From: Umbilicaria muhlenbergii
Lineage: Eukaryota > Ascomycota > Lecanoromycetes > Umbilicariales > Umbilicariaceae
Assembly: GCA_000611775.1 (NCBI GenBank)
Contig: KK106982.1
Span: 4,596,996 to 4,660,995, forward strand
DNA length: 64,000 nt
Reading direction: 5' to 3'
Shown here: piece after piece, positions 46,887-57,166 of the stretch
How positions within the stretch are numbered: position 1 is the first letter of the stretch
Layout of the letters: the number at the start of each line of letters is the position of its first letter
The notes under the pieces: generated by a model
Databases searched by the model: none
What the model saw: only the letters and a program-made list of their open reading frames with translations
Told to the model about the DNA's origin: nothing
Position numbers and translations under genes: made by a program

Positions 46887-48718
46887 ATGCCGCTCAAGAC
46901 GCTGCTCAAGAGGAAGGATAAGGTTAAGGAGGATGCTGGGACTTCGAGTTCCTCGGGGCCTGAGCCTCCTGAGTTTATCATCATGCGCTCCGACACCAAC
47001 ACCCAGGAGATTATACAATCCCCATCTTTTACGGGCGACACCGAGCCCACATCCCCCAAAGACCGCCCGAAAGGCGCCAAGCGGCTTTCACGCTTCCGCG
47101 CGCCTTCAGATGCATCCGTTACCTCCCGAAGGTCAAGCCAGGGCGAGAAGCGCCTCTCGCAGCGTCTGCATCTGCGGTCTCACTCGCGCGCATCGAGCGC
47201 AAGTTCGATCAACTTACCTACAGATCTACCCAGCATCGACGACGCCGTCGACGGCAGCGAGGAGAAGGAGGCGAAATGGGAGGAGAGAGCGACGATATTG
47301 GCAAAGGCAAACCCGAATACCGGGCCTGGGCTTGTTGTTGACCGGCCGGATCAACCTCGCACGCCGGCAGAGGCTATGGCGGAGTTGAGCTTGGGCTATG
47401 ATTGGAATGGGATCGGGAGACCGCCGGCCAAGCGGGCTCTTAGTGATGCCCAGGGAGATGTATGGAATGCAAACAGTGGGCAATGAAGGGAAAAGAGGGC
47501 CGAGGCTGATCATGGCGGCAGGAAAACATCCAAGAGGCAATCAGACTACACGAAGCCGGAGGTATGCCAGCGTGCCGGACACTTCATGGTGAGTCAACTA
47601 GAAGAGTCATGATGGCTAATGGGTGTTTGTGTCACGTCTAGATCTTGCACGATCGACGGCCATGTTTGGTCGTCTGGCGGACCAGAAAAACGCCCTGAGC
47701 CAGGTCCTCTACGGTCTCGCGCTCAGGTTAGTCCAAGGCAAACCCGACCATCTCGAGCATCTGGGCCCCTTTGCAAGTGGCCGTTGAAGCTGATTGTTCG
47801 ATTGCTAGGCACGGCTGGGGCATCACTCCGAACCCGAGCTTGGCAATCACCTATCTCTCCCAGGCGGCGGCCAACGCCGCCGATATCGAAGCGCAGGCGC
47901 TCGGTGCTGGGATGAAGAAGGGCGGCGCGGCGAAAGGCGAGTTGGTCTTAGCGATCTACGAGTTGGTATGTTCCCGATGCTCCTACGCGTGGCAAAGCGA
48001 TCAGTGTGCCGCGCTCGTGCCGGCTGACCGATATATTGTCCAGGCGAATTGCTTTCGACATGGCTGGGGCGTGGGAAGGGATCTCAAGGCGTCCCGGATG
48101 TATCTCGAGGTGGCGGCGAATTTGAATGACATTGACGCGATGAACGACCTGGCGATGTTTTACGAAAAAGGCCTCGGAGGCCCGAAAGACAAGGTGAGTG
48201 GTCGCAGCTTGCTCTTTGAGGCTTAATTACGAGAATCTTTGGGCTAGGTTTGTCGGAGGGGGGGCACTCTGGCAAGGAAAATAATTCCCCACAGGTAGGA
48301 GCGGGGGGCGCGATGAAGTCATGTTGGGCAGCAATGCGTGTCGGAGAGTGAGGCTGATGCGCAACGGACAGGCTGGGGCCGCAAAGTACCTCCGTCTGGC
48401 GGAGGAGAGAGGCTTCACGACTTTTGGGAATTCATGGTAAGTGCATCGAGTTTCTCCGCCCCTGGTCGCTTGGGTTTCCAGGCTCGAGCGGTTCGGTCGT
48501 CTGTGGGTGTGGTGCGGTGTTTCACCAATTGGCGACGCGAGTTGGTCGATTGGTCCGTAGCGAGCGTCGGCACTTTCGTGGCTTCTGGGCGAGCAAACGG
48601 TGGCTGATTCCGGGTGCATAGGATTTGGAAAGACAAGTACAACCCAAAGGGGTTCCCAAAGGGGAGCAAGGAGGCACCGCCAGATGCGGGTGGGGCGAGT
48701 CGAAGCCTGGGGCGTTGA
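46887..48718 (+). CDS. Sel1-repeat protein
   Basis: Seven exons (46887-47459, 47522-47561, 47642-47726, 47809-47965, 48044-48193, 48372-48436, 48622-48718) encode 388 residues; every phase closes. Residues 1-190 are Ser/Arg-rich and probably disordered (RSHSRASSASS, KRLSRFRAPSDAS). From about 192 onward come Sel1/TPR-like repeats: NIQEAIRLHEAGDLARSTAM, YGLALRHGWGITPNPSLAI, YLSQAAANAADIEAQALGAG, NCFRHGWGVGRDLKASRMY and NDLAMFYEKGLGG, then AAKYLRLAEERGFTTFGNSW and IWKDKYN. Sel1 proteins are adaptors; fungal relatives of this layout resemble Skt5/Chs4- or Dsf2-type scaffolds, but I cannot assign a partner. Introns sit at repeat boundaries. Confidence 0.88.
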
Positions 48719-49664
48719 GACGCAGGTACGGCTGGCGCCGTCGGACGTTGGATGGGGCAGGCGCTGCGGGCTGAAGAGGCATGATCGCCGTTGCGAGGCT
48801 TTCCATCTGGCTGTACTCGGTTACGATGTCATCTCAAAGTCCGCACCCACGGGGAAGGAGCGCAGTACCGGTTGGCCCGTTGCGTTCCGCCGGGGTAGAC
48901 GCAGCTGCGGACGCCTTATCTTCACCAGTGAAATTGTCCCACTTTCCCTTCGATCCTCGATCCGACTCCCCACACGCAGCTTCACCGGAAGCAACATGCG
49001 CTCGTGGTATAGGGGGGGGGTTTTACCAATTGCGTGGAACGCCCGACTGGTTCAGGCATTCCACCCAGGGGGTTCAACCCAATTATACGGCCGATGGGGA
49101 GCAACGAGGATGATTCGATCACAGAAGCAATGTCTTTAAATGATCGAGCTGAGTTAAGGTAGTCACAAATAGATTCACCAGGCCCCAGGAGCAACTATAC
49201 CCCGGTCACCATGCCTGGCTTGCACCCACATCCCCATATCAACATGGATTGGTCCGACAAGTATCTCAAAATCCGCCCAGTCCGCTTGAAGAAAAAAAAT
49301 TACCGGCATCGCTGCCGTTAAAGGTGTATCACATATGTTGTCATCACATTCATAGAGGTCGTCCGTAAAATGCGTCTCGTAACCACCCAGGTGAAAAACA
49401 GCAACGCTTGCTAACACGCAGGAGAGAAGATAGCAGCAGCACCAACATGCATGGTCATAAAATTCTCCTCCCACAGTAAAGTCGTTTTTCGTGAATGTCG
49501 TCAAAGATCCTCCCTTGCGGGGTGCTGTATCAGTCTTGCTGTTGTGTAAATAGCCTCCGTGTCGTTATCGATGGTATTGCTTGCGCGGCCCTGGATGTAA
49601 AATCTGCAAAAGGTACATGATCGTAAGACGTTGGTGATTCGGTATTGTACTAGGACGTATCCTT
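48719..49664. other. Convergent spacer, Sel1 gene / bZIP gene
   Basis: 946 bases. A 109-codon minus frame (49175-49504) and several plus frames lack any family likeness or splice support. A run of nine G at 49012-49020 is the only unusual motif. No tRNA fold was found. Confidence 0.4.
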
Positions 49665-51667
49665 TCAGCCGAGAGGCTCCCCGTGTCCCTGTCCGGCATT
49701 TCCCCCCGTGTTACATTCGGCCACCATACGTGAGAAATCCTTGACCACGTCCGCCGATATCTTGTCCCAGAGCAGTGAACGAGTGTAGACCTCGGCAGCG
49801 GGTCCTTTCGCGTTACTCCTCATGGCAGCCAGAGCTTCGCCTAGGTTTCTCCGGTTGCCAGTGTTGACTGGCTTTTGATCGTCGAAGAAGGCGTCGTCCG
49901 AGGTGAGATCGTTGTATTGGTCCGCCGAGAGTGAGAAGAGCTGACTTCTCTGCTGCTCTTGGCTTGGAGTGACTAGCTGACGGTGGAGTGATTCGAGCGG
50001 TGACCGTGAGAGGCTAGCAATCTCGGTGGCGCTCAAGGTAGTTTTACGCAAGCTGGATGATACCCCTTTAGTTTGATCGACGACGATCCGGTTGCCGTCG
50101 GGTCCGGTGGCTTTCAAAGGTTGGACGCCGGCATCTTTGTAGATGGAATCTAGGACGGCAGCAGAAGCTACACGGACGTCTTCAGGCATGCGTGGTATCG
50201 ATGCGGGTAGGATGGCCGATCTGTTCGAAGCGACCCACGCTCCGCAAAGGAGGAGCATCAGCAGTAAGCCGGAAGTGGCCGATTGCTCTTCGAACTTGGG
50301 CGTAAGCTTCTCTTTCTTCGGCGGTAAAACGACGAGCGAGGTCTCCGTCTGGTGCTCGCTGTCCAGGTTGAATTCATTGACAAGGGAAAAGTGGTCCCAG
50401 GGACTGTTGCCCATGGTGAGATGATCGAAGTCTGAGTAATCCGCAGAGAATCCCGTCGAGCTCGGTGCGGCCGACATTGATGTGCTCTCTAACCTCTGGA
50501 CTTGCTCACTCAGGAAATTGTTTTTCTTGCGTAGCTCGTTGCTCTCGATGGTGTGAGTTTGGACCAGGTCTTCCTTCTCCTGTAACAGGGTATCAATGTA
50601 CTGTTTGTAGTGTTGCTGTGCCGCCACCCAGCCCTCTTTCTCCCGCTCCCATTCCGCCTCTCGGATCTTCATCTCCCCGAGGGCTTCTTCAAGCTCGTTG
50701 ATGATGGTGGTAAAATGCTTCTTCTCTTCCTCCAGCCTCTCCGTGTGCTGTTTCTTCCTTTGACGTGAGTCGAGCCTACGACATTGCACGTTAGAGGAGT
50801 GCAGTGGACGGGGGAAGGGGCCATGTTGAAGTGATATACTCACGCTGCTTGCCTGTTTCTCAAAAGGCGCTTCTGCTGCTTGAGCTCCTTAATTTCCTGT
50901 TCGTCGTTGGTTTGGTTTATGAGGTGATCGATCGTCCGTAGGTTCCGCTCCGCCGGGATCTCGAACCTTGCGTTCTTCTTACGGATCCCATCCCGTCGGA
51001 GGAGTGATGAGGCGGAGTGGTACGACGGACTATCCGCACGTGTGCGCTTCGATAGTGATCGAAGCTCCATCTGCTCAGACGATGACGCCGACATCCAATC
51101 CTTGGCAGACTGAGGCGAGGTCGACAGGGAGCCGCTCTGTGAGAAAATGGGTCCCGTTGCTACCGGCAGACCTCCGTACGCGCTCGGATGTATCGACTGG
51201 AGGCCCCCGCCGTTGTTGTAGGATGCTGCCACACTGACATCGTAATCGGGTGGAAAGCCATCATACACTGGAGTGGGCGTGCAGGAGCCTGAGGTAGCGT
51301 CGAGCTGCCACGTCCCTGCCGGAGGCTGTCCGTACGACACAGGGTGGCCGCCTTGGGAGCGGATGAAATGGCTGCTGTTCGGTTCGCGGAAATGATGCGC
51401 CGAGTTGCTCGACGGCCGTACCGGGGCGTGGTCGTTCTGGTAAGAGTAGTCCGCCCACGCGCTCTCGGTGGGCGAGAAGGCGGGTGCACTGTCGGCAAAG
51501 GATGCCCTTCGATCGGCATGGACGGGCGACATCTCGGACGAGCTGGAATCGAGGATGGTATCGTCGAGAACGACGCCGAACTCGTCCTCGTCGACGATTC
51601 TCTGCTTCGAATCAAGGGACAAGTGCGACGGTCGTTGAAACTGCACGTTGTGGGCCAACCGGGCCAT
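49665..51667 (-). CDS. bZIP transcription factor with C-terminal hydrophobic segment
   Basis: Exons 51667-50844 and 50775-49665 encode 644 residues. The single intron falls inside the basic region: RLLRNRQAA joins LDSRQRKKQHTERLE, giving the bZIP signature NRxAAxxSRxRK. The leucine-zipper/coiled coil follows (FTTIINELEEALGEMK, then YKQYIDTLLQEKEDLV and NELRKKNNFLSEQVQRLES) to about residue 372. At about 443-458 is a hydrophobic stretch, SGLLLMLLLCGAWVAS, that could be a short membrane anchor as in ATF6/CREB3-type factors, followed by RMPEDVRVASAAVLDSIYKD. The N-terminal 220 residues are Ser/Pro/Tyr-rich, as expected for activation. Target genes are unknown. Antisense frames over exon 1 are long because of GC content. 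Confidence 0.87.
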
Positions 51668-52016
51668 TATCCGTGGTGGTCGGAGCCGGTATCAAAGTGG
51701 CGGTGAAGCAGGTGGCAGCCGGGTCGACAGCCACCGAAAGAGCGGGTCAGGAAAGGTGACGGCGGCAGGAGCAAGTGCGGACAAGTCGAACAAAAACAAA
51801 GGACGGCAACGGATGGGAGGGAAATGATAGCGATAGCGGGAGCGATAGACAGTGCTGCGAGCCAAATACAGGAGACGAGCGTTGAGAAGTAGGTCTGCGG
51901 AGTGCAATGCGCCCAGTGGGGTAAAGCGCGGGTTGGATGCAAGACTGGGCTGCGATGCCGAGTGCAGCGTGCCAGAGGCTTGGTGCAAGGCGATCCGTCC
52001 CGACGCCAGTCGCAGA

Positions 52017-52088
52017 GCGTGCAGAGCGCGTGCAGAGAGCGCAGCGAGCGCAGAGAGCGCAGAGCGTGCGGAGCCTGCGGGGCCTGCG
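52017..52088. repeat. GCAGAGCGC-type low-complexity repeat
   Basis: Imperfect GCAGAG/GCAGCGAGC units merge into TGCGGAGCCTGCGGGGCC words. Arg/Ala-rich frames over this segment are artefacts. Confidence 0.75.
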
Positions 52089-52395
52089 GTTGGAGTTGGA
52101 GCTGGCCGATGGGGAATAGTGTTCAGGTCGTCCAGGTCGTTGTCGAGGTAGTTGTCGCGTTGGGTGCGGAGGGGAGAGAGCAAGGTGGAGATGGTCCGGC
52201 TGGCTGTTGCGGGTGCTGCTGCAATAATGGCTGGTGCATGGCCTTCAATGGCTCCGGTTAGGTTGGCATGGCATGGTTATGACGGTCACTGCTGGGAGCG
52301 GTGCAGGAGGGTCAAGGCTGGCATGATTGCGGGCCTCCATTGGCAGCCTTCCCGATTCGTGCCATGGCCTTTTGACATAGAGTTGGGCATACCTG

Positions 52396-52442
52396 CATCT
52401 CCACGCATCTCCACGCATATCCACGCATATCCACGCATATCG
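52396..52442. repeat. 10-bp tandem repeat (CATCTCCACG / CATATCCACG)
   Basis: Four full units plus a partial one with period 10: two CATCTCCACG copies, then CATATCCACG copies differing at one base. Confidence 0.9.
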
Positions 52443-52666
52443 AACCTGTGCACGACCAGGATGCGCCGACCGCCAGGAGCGAATCAGTCCCGGCCAAGCG
52501 CCGGCTGGGGGCCGCCGCGGGGGCCACCAGCCTGGGGTTGAGCTCACCCGCTAATCAACTAGGCCGGAAAGCGCTGGGGGTGGTGTGGCCGCGGTGTCAC
52601 CACCGTCCAAACAGGCGAAACCGTCGAAACCGTCAACTGTGACGGGCGAGATCATCGTTTGCTTGC

Positions 52667-52720
52667 ACCATGGCGTACACCATGGCGTGCACCATGGCGT
52701 GCACCACTGCTTGCACCATG
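52667..52720. repeat. 12-bp tandem repeat (ACCATGGCGTGC)
   Basis: Four units of period 12, each with CCATGG except the fourth (ACCACTGCTTGC), then a trailing ACCATG. The period is a multiple of three, so the plus strand reads as His-His-Gly-Val repeats, but there is no gene context. Confidence 0.9.
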
Positions 52721-53215
52721 ACCTGCGGGCTCTGCGGGCTCTGCGGCTGGCGTTGTGGCGAGACGGGGGATGGCGGCGCGCAGTGATCGGACTGATCCGA
52801 TGTGATCGAATGGGATGGAGTCTACGGAGTCATGTCGATGGAGATGGGCGTGGGAATGGCAGGGATGCGGGGCCGCAGGGCCAGGAAGGAGGGAAGAGGG
52901 ACAGACGAAGGGAAACGAGGGAGAGCACGGCGGAAGCGATCCGTATGGTCGGTTGGGCCCGAGGCTGCTGTGCCCTTCCCCCTCCAGGCCCGACGGTGAC
53001 CTATCATCCGCAGATATCAAGGGCATGTGCGAGGTGGGAGGAGTGCGGAGTGCTCTGCTCCCGACTGGAGCACGGCCTACCTTAGCGAAACACGGCGGTG
53101 ACACACGCTTAGGCAGACATCGCGCACTCAGGCAACAGCGTCAACCAAGCAATTCATCCTTCAGCATTCATCCAGATCTCGGCAAGATTCCAATCGCTGC
53201 CTGATTCCTGATCCC

Positions 53216-53364
53216 CTTCCTTCCCTTCCCTTGCCTTGCCTTGCCTTGCCTTGCCTTACCTTACCTTGCTTTGCTTTGCCTTGCCTTGCCTTGCCTTGCC
53301 TTCCCTTCCCTTCCCTTCCCTTCCCTTCCCTTCCCTTCCCCTCCCCTCCCCTCCCCTCCCCTCC
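53216..53364. repeat. Pentanucleotide pyrimidine tract
   Basis: About 150 bases of period-5 repeat that changes stepwise from CCTTG through CCTTA and CTTTG back to CCTTG, then CCTTC, then CCCCT. All-pyrimidine stretches of this length can form triplexes. All three plus frames are open across it, which is an artefact. Confidence 0.95.
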
Positions 53365-54955
53365 ACGTCCCTCCCTTCACGTCACCCTTGTCATCCTGTC
53401 CCACTTGCTCAGCTTGGAGCCTTCCTCCACCTCGACCCTCCCCATGCCATGTGCTCTCGTCAGCATGGGAGCTGCGCGTATGGCTTGTGGCATCCGACTT
53501 AGCGTGGCTACCCGACTTCCATTTCCTTCTCCTCCCTTCCCTCTCCTCCCTCCTACTCTATGATCGCACCACGATTCATTGCCGCAATAGCAATGGTCAT
53601 GCCTGGAAATCAACCAGACCTCTGTAGACGACCGTGTAGTTATTCCATTGGGGGAGAGCGATCCGCCCAGACCACGCGCCCGCCCCGTCCGGACTGTCAA
53701 GCTTCCAGGTTTTGGATTCATGCTCCTCTCCCGTGTGTCCGTATAGCGGAGCCGTGGATTTGGTCTCGCTTGCTTGGTGGCCGCCGCCAGCATGGTCTGG
53801 CCGGTTACCTGAGAGCGTTGGACGAGGTTAGGTAGGTGGTAACCTGAAAGGTTCCATCTTCGTATTCCCGACCTGGCTCGGGCCGTCCTTTCGTACACCT
53901 GACCCGTGCATGCGACGTTGAGCACCCGAAGAGCACCCGGCTTACGGGACTAGTCTATGGACTCCCTTTGCCTCACCTTGAACATGCTCGTATCATGCGA
54001 CATCGACCTCTGTGAGACGCCCAGGAACCATGACGCCTAGTTACTTAGCCTCCTTATCTACCCATCTGGCCTTCATATTCTCTTAGCATCTACCGAGTAT
54101 GGATGGCGCACGCATCGGTCATAATGACAGATGTCTCAGTGCGCCCGACAAAGCATCCGGTGGACAGTGGCTAAGGTAGTGCGTCGTATAGAGTTGTAGA
54201 AAAGGAATGATGGGCAGATACACCATATGTAAGGTCATCCATCACCCTTCTCCCTATCTCCTCCCAATCCCAACGGGCACTTTCCAATTTCTGCTTAGAA
54301 CTCGTGCCGTCCGCTCCGTTTGGGCACAGCATCTCCAGTCGCGCCATTGAGCTTGATTGCTTGGGCACCACTTCACTTGGCCGGACCTACACCGCCGCAC
54401 CTGGGACTCTGGATCACTGCCGAAAGCCGGAGGCCAAAGGGCAAACAGTGCGCTGCTGTGAGGTCCCGAGGAGTCTTCCCCTTGGAAACCTTCTTAAAAA
54501 ATGTGGTCCATTCTTCGCCTTGTGGCTCGTGTTCTCTCCGATCACCTACTAGTTCGTGTGACACAGATCTGGTATGCTTAGCGCTCAACAGCTTGTTGTT
54601 TCATGGAGGCAGAGTTCCGATTCTGAGTTATTCCTGCTGGTAGCAGTACTAAGCTAAAGGATTGCATTCTTCATGAAATCGAATCCTAATCCCGTCCTTT
54701 GCCCCGGACACCACGCTTGCGTGCTGATGAAATAGAATGGACACATGTTTGTATGGCAGAGAAAGAGACCACCAATAGACTTGAGACGCCAGGAACCACT
54801 GAGGTGACCACACCTGGCCCCTAATTTCTGAGGGGCGAAAAACATGGGAAGGAGAAAAGCAGTCGCAGATTGCGAGTACGCCGTGCGCCTTGCGCAAGAA
54901 TAAGTAGCCGACGAGGTAGGCTGCGCTTGGAATGTGTCCCAAGGGTTGCCTTTTG

Positions 54956-56663
54956 TTAGAAATGGACAAAGTCCTCTTGGTGAGAAAGCGCATGGTTCTC
55001 TGCATCGGCTGAGACCTGCATAAGTTCATCTTCCAACCCGTCAGAATCAACATCATCGCTATCCATTTCGTCATAGTCCTCCTCTCCGCTGGAGATATCA
55101 CCATCGCTCTCTGCCTCGGGCCTTTTGCTATCAAACCCTTTAGCAGAACCGATCATGGTGTTAGCGGCATGTTTTCTAATCTGTCCTGCTCTATCAACGT
55201 GAGGCAGACGACACTTTTTGTTATTGCAAACTCCAGTGTTGGCGTAGTTGGGGCATTCGTGAACGTGACGTTCATTACAAATGGCGCCTCGTCCACAATA
55301 CCCTAGAGAGGCGAAATCTTTGCACACAGGGGCCGATGGGTTGACATGGACATGGGCGTAGCGGCATTCCCGATTGGAACATTTGCCACGCAGGAAGTGC
55401 AAGCAAGCAGGCACTCGTTCCGGTGTTGGGTCATGCGAGAGATCACATGAATCCCCGGCAAGACAAGTCCCCGACTGAAGATAGTCCTTACAGATAGCGA
55501 CCTTACTCGGATCGTGGACATACGGACAAAGGGGACCTTTGGCGCAGTGACCTAGAATGACGAGCATAAGTCAGTTCTGCGCAGAGTCCTTGTGATTGCG
55601 ACGTCAGTCTGGTCTCAAGAGGCCTTCGCGGGGCGCAAGCGCAAAAGGGCAAAGAAAAGAGTACCAGTTGTCGTGAAGCGTTTGCACGGTTCGGAAATCT
55701 TCCTGATGCCCCCGGCTCTCCTGTGTTATATTAGCAGTGTCGGATTGTCCATTTGAATTAACCCAGCGGCTCCGTATCCAATACAGCTTTACTGAAAGCC
55801 TAAGGTCCTTACTCACTTTCTGGCCTTCACGATGCCTGAGCGATAGAGATTCCCATTCTTACTTCGCAAGAAGGTGACACCACCAACATTAGCTTGCTTC
55901 GGCGTTGAGCGTGTTGCGGTGGATGCGTCTGGAAAGTATGAGCTTGAACTTCACCCCGGTGTGTTTCCGGTATCCCAATGGTCTTACCCGCAACCCTTGA
56001 GAGCTTACTACCGCCGTCAATAACCTGAAAATGTATACCGTTGATGATAAGCTCATGAAACATAGATTTTGGGGTGGCAGGATAGGAAGCAGATGGTCGT
56101 TCAGCAGCGCTCAGAAGTTGTAGGTGTTTCTTGATTTTCGCCCTTTCGCGTTGGTCTCGTTGTTGAGCCTTTTGTCGGCGGGTTTCTTCGATAGCTTTGC
56201 TCCGTGCTTGAGTCTCCTTATCAAAGACCGAAGAGTTGATCAGCTGCATGTGTCGATCTCGCCTCGTGATCCAGCCAGACTTCTGCTCTATGGATTCCCC
56301 GAGGCTATCTTCATCGGATCTATTGACCGTAGTGTCGTCTGCACCCATGGCCCTGCTTGTATTCCCTTTGAGGATAAGTGTACGATTTCTGTGTCCTTGT
56401 GGCGTGACTCTTCCAACTCGACCACGGTTATAGGGAGTGCCTCGAGGTATCCTTCTCGAGGGGGCTACGCGACCAGGACCTTGACCAAGCCGAGAGAGTG
56501 AGTGGGAAGTATCATAGCTTGATACATAGTCGGAAGGCTTCTGGGTTTTGTGCAAGTTGATGTGACCTTGAACGAATTCAGCGGAGTGTTCGATGGACGA
56601 AGAGCGAACCAGCTCACCCGCGAGCTGGCTGATTCGTGCCATCAATTCTTTGTCCTCTGACAT
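54956..56663 (-). CDS. CCCH zinc-finger protein, ZC3H3-like
   Basis: Four exons (56663-55988, 55928-55817, 55720-55665, 55551-54956) encode 479 residues. The N-terminal 220 residues are basic and coiled (ETRRQKAQQRDQRERAKIKK), then VGGVTFLRSKNGNLYRSG leads into five CCCH fingers: CKRFTTTGHCAKGPLCPYVH, CKDYLQSGTCLAGDSCDLSH, CLHFLRGKCSNRECRYAH, CKDFASLGYCGRGAICNERH and CPNYANTGVCNNKKCRLPH. This architecture matches the ZC3H3/CPSF30-related RNA-binding group that acts in mRNA 3'-end processing and nuclear export. The C-terminus is strongly acidic. For exon 3 the upstream acceptor (TAACACAG) is chosen because it gives KRAGGIRKISEPC, typical before the first finger; an AG 18 bases further on is also in frame. 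Confidence 0.87.
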
Positions 56664-57166
56664 GTTAGCTGTTCTACGGAAGCAGATACAAAGGCTGGTG
56701 GTGGAAAATGGTGGCGCTGAAGTTCGTAGATGCAAGCTTGTAAGCGGAAGGGAGATGGAAGATGAGAGACGAAAGATGATTGTCATGACACACATGGTAA
56801 TGAGGTTCGGGTACACTAGCCTCTGGATACGGTAACATTGGCCCCCCACTCTTTGTGTTACAAAACATCACATTCTTCTCGAACAGTCTCAGTCTTGGTC
56901 TGATCTACATGTGAACTGACAGAGATGACATTATGTATTACTTGGATTAGATCCTTACCACTCTACACTCGCACCCGCAAAGCAGACGATTGCTAGTACA
57001 ACAACAATGCAATAATTATGCAATGATACTGCAATATTAACGCAATATTGACGCAATAATAATGCAACAATAATGCAATAATAATGCATTGTGTTACAGA
57101 ACAAGAGCACGTGATATCTCTTTGCTTCCCACTGCAATGCGTGGACCATGGCCTGCTCTTTCTTTC
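56664..57166. other. Intergenic, CCCH promoter with AT-rich repeat
   Basis: 503 bases between two minus-strand genes, with the GCAATAATAAT repeat listed separately. Confidence 0.5.
57001..57091. repeat. AT-rich imperfect tandem repeat (GCAATAATAAT-type)
   Basis: About eight imperfect units of TGCAATAATAA/ACGCAATATTG with period 11-15. It lies about 75 bases beyond the 3' end of the HExxH gene, in its downstream flank. Confidence 0.85.

Larger units (their letters stand above)
51668..54955. other. 3.3-kb low-complexity, gene-free region upstream of the bZIP gene
   Basis: Contains four distinct simple-repeat blocks (listed separately) and GC-rich DNA near 51.7-53.0 kb where several frames are open by chance on both strands. 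From about 53.5 to 54.95 kb no repeats or convincing ORFs were seen. It may include a long 5' leader and promoter for the bZIP factor and the 3' flank of the CCCH gene. Confidence 0.5.

Noticed and set aside
52396-52720. Regular short repeats considered as a CRISPR-like array
   Set aside because: Units are 10-12 bp tandem repeats without spacers, in a eukaryotic genome; these are microsatellites.
53231-53627. Three overlapping Pro/Leu/Cys-rich frames of 88-128 codons
   Set aside because: Product of the pentanucleotide tract; all three frames are open at once and no gene context exists.
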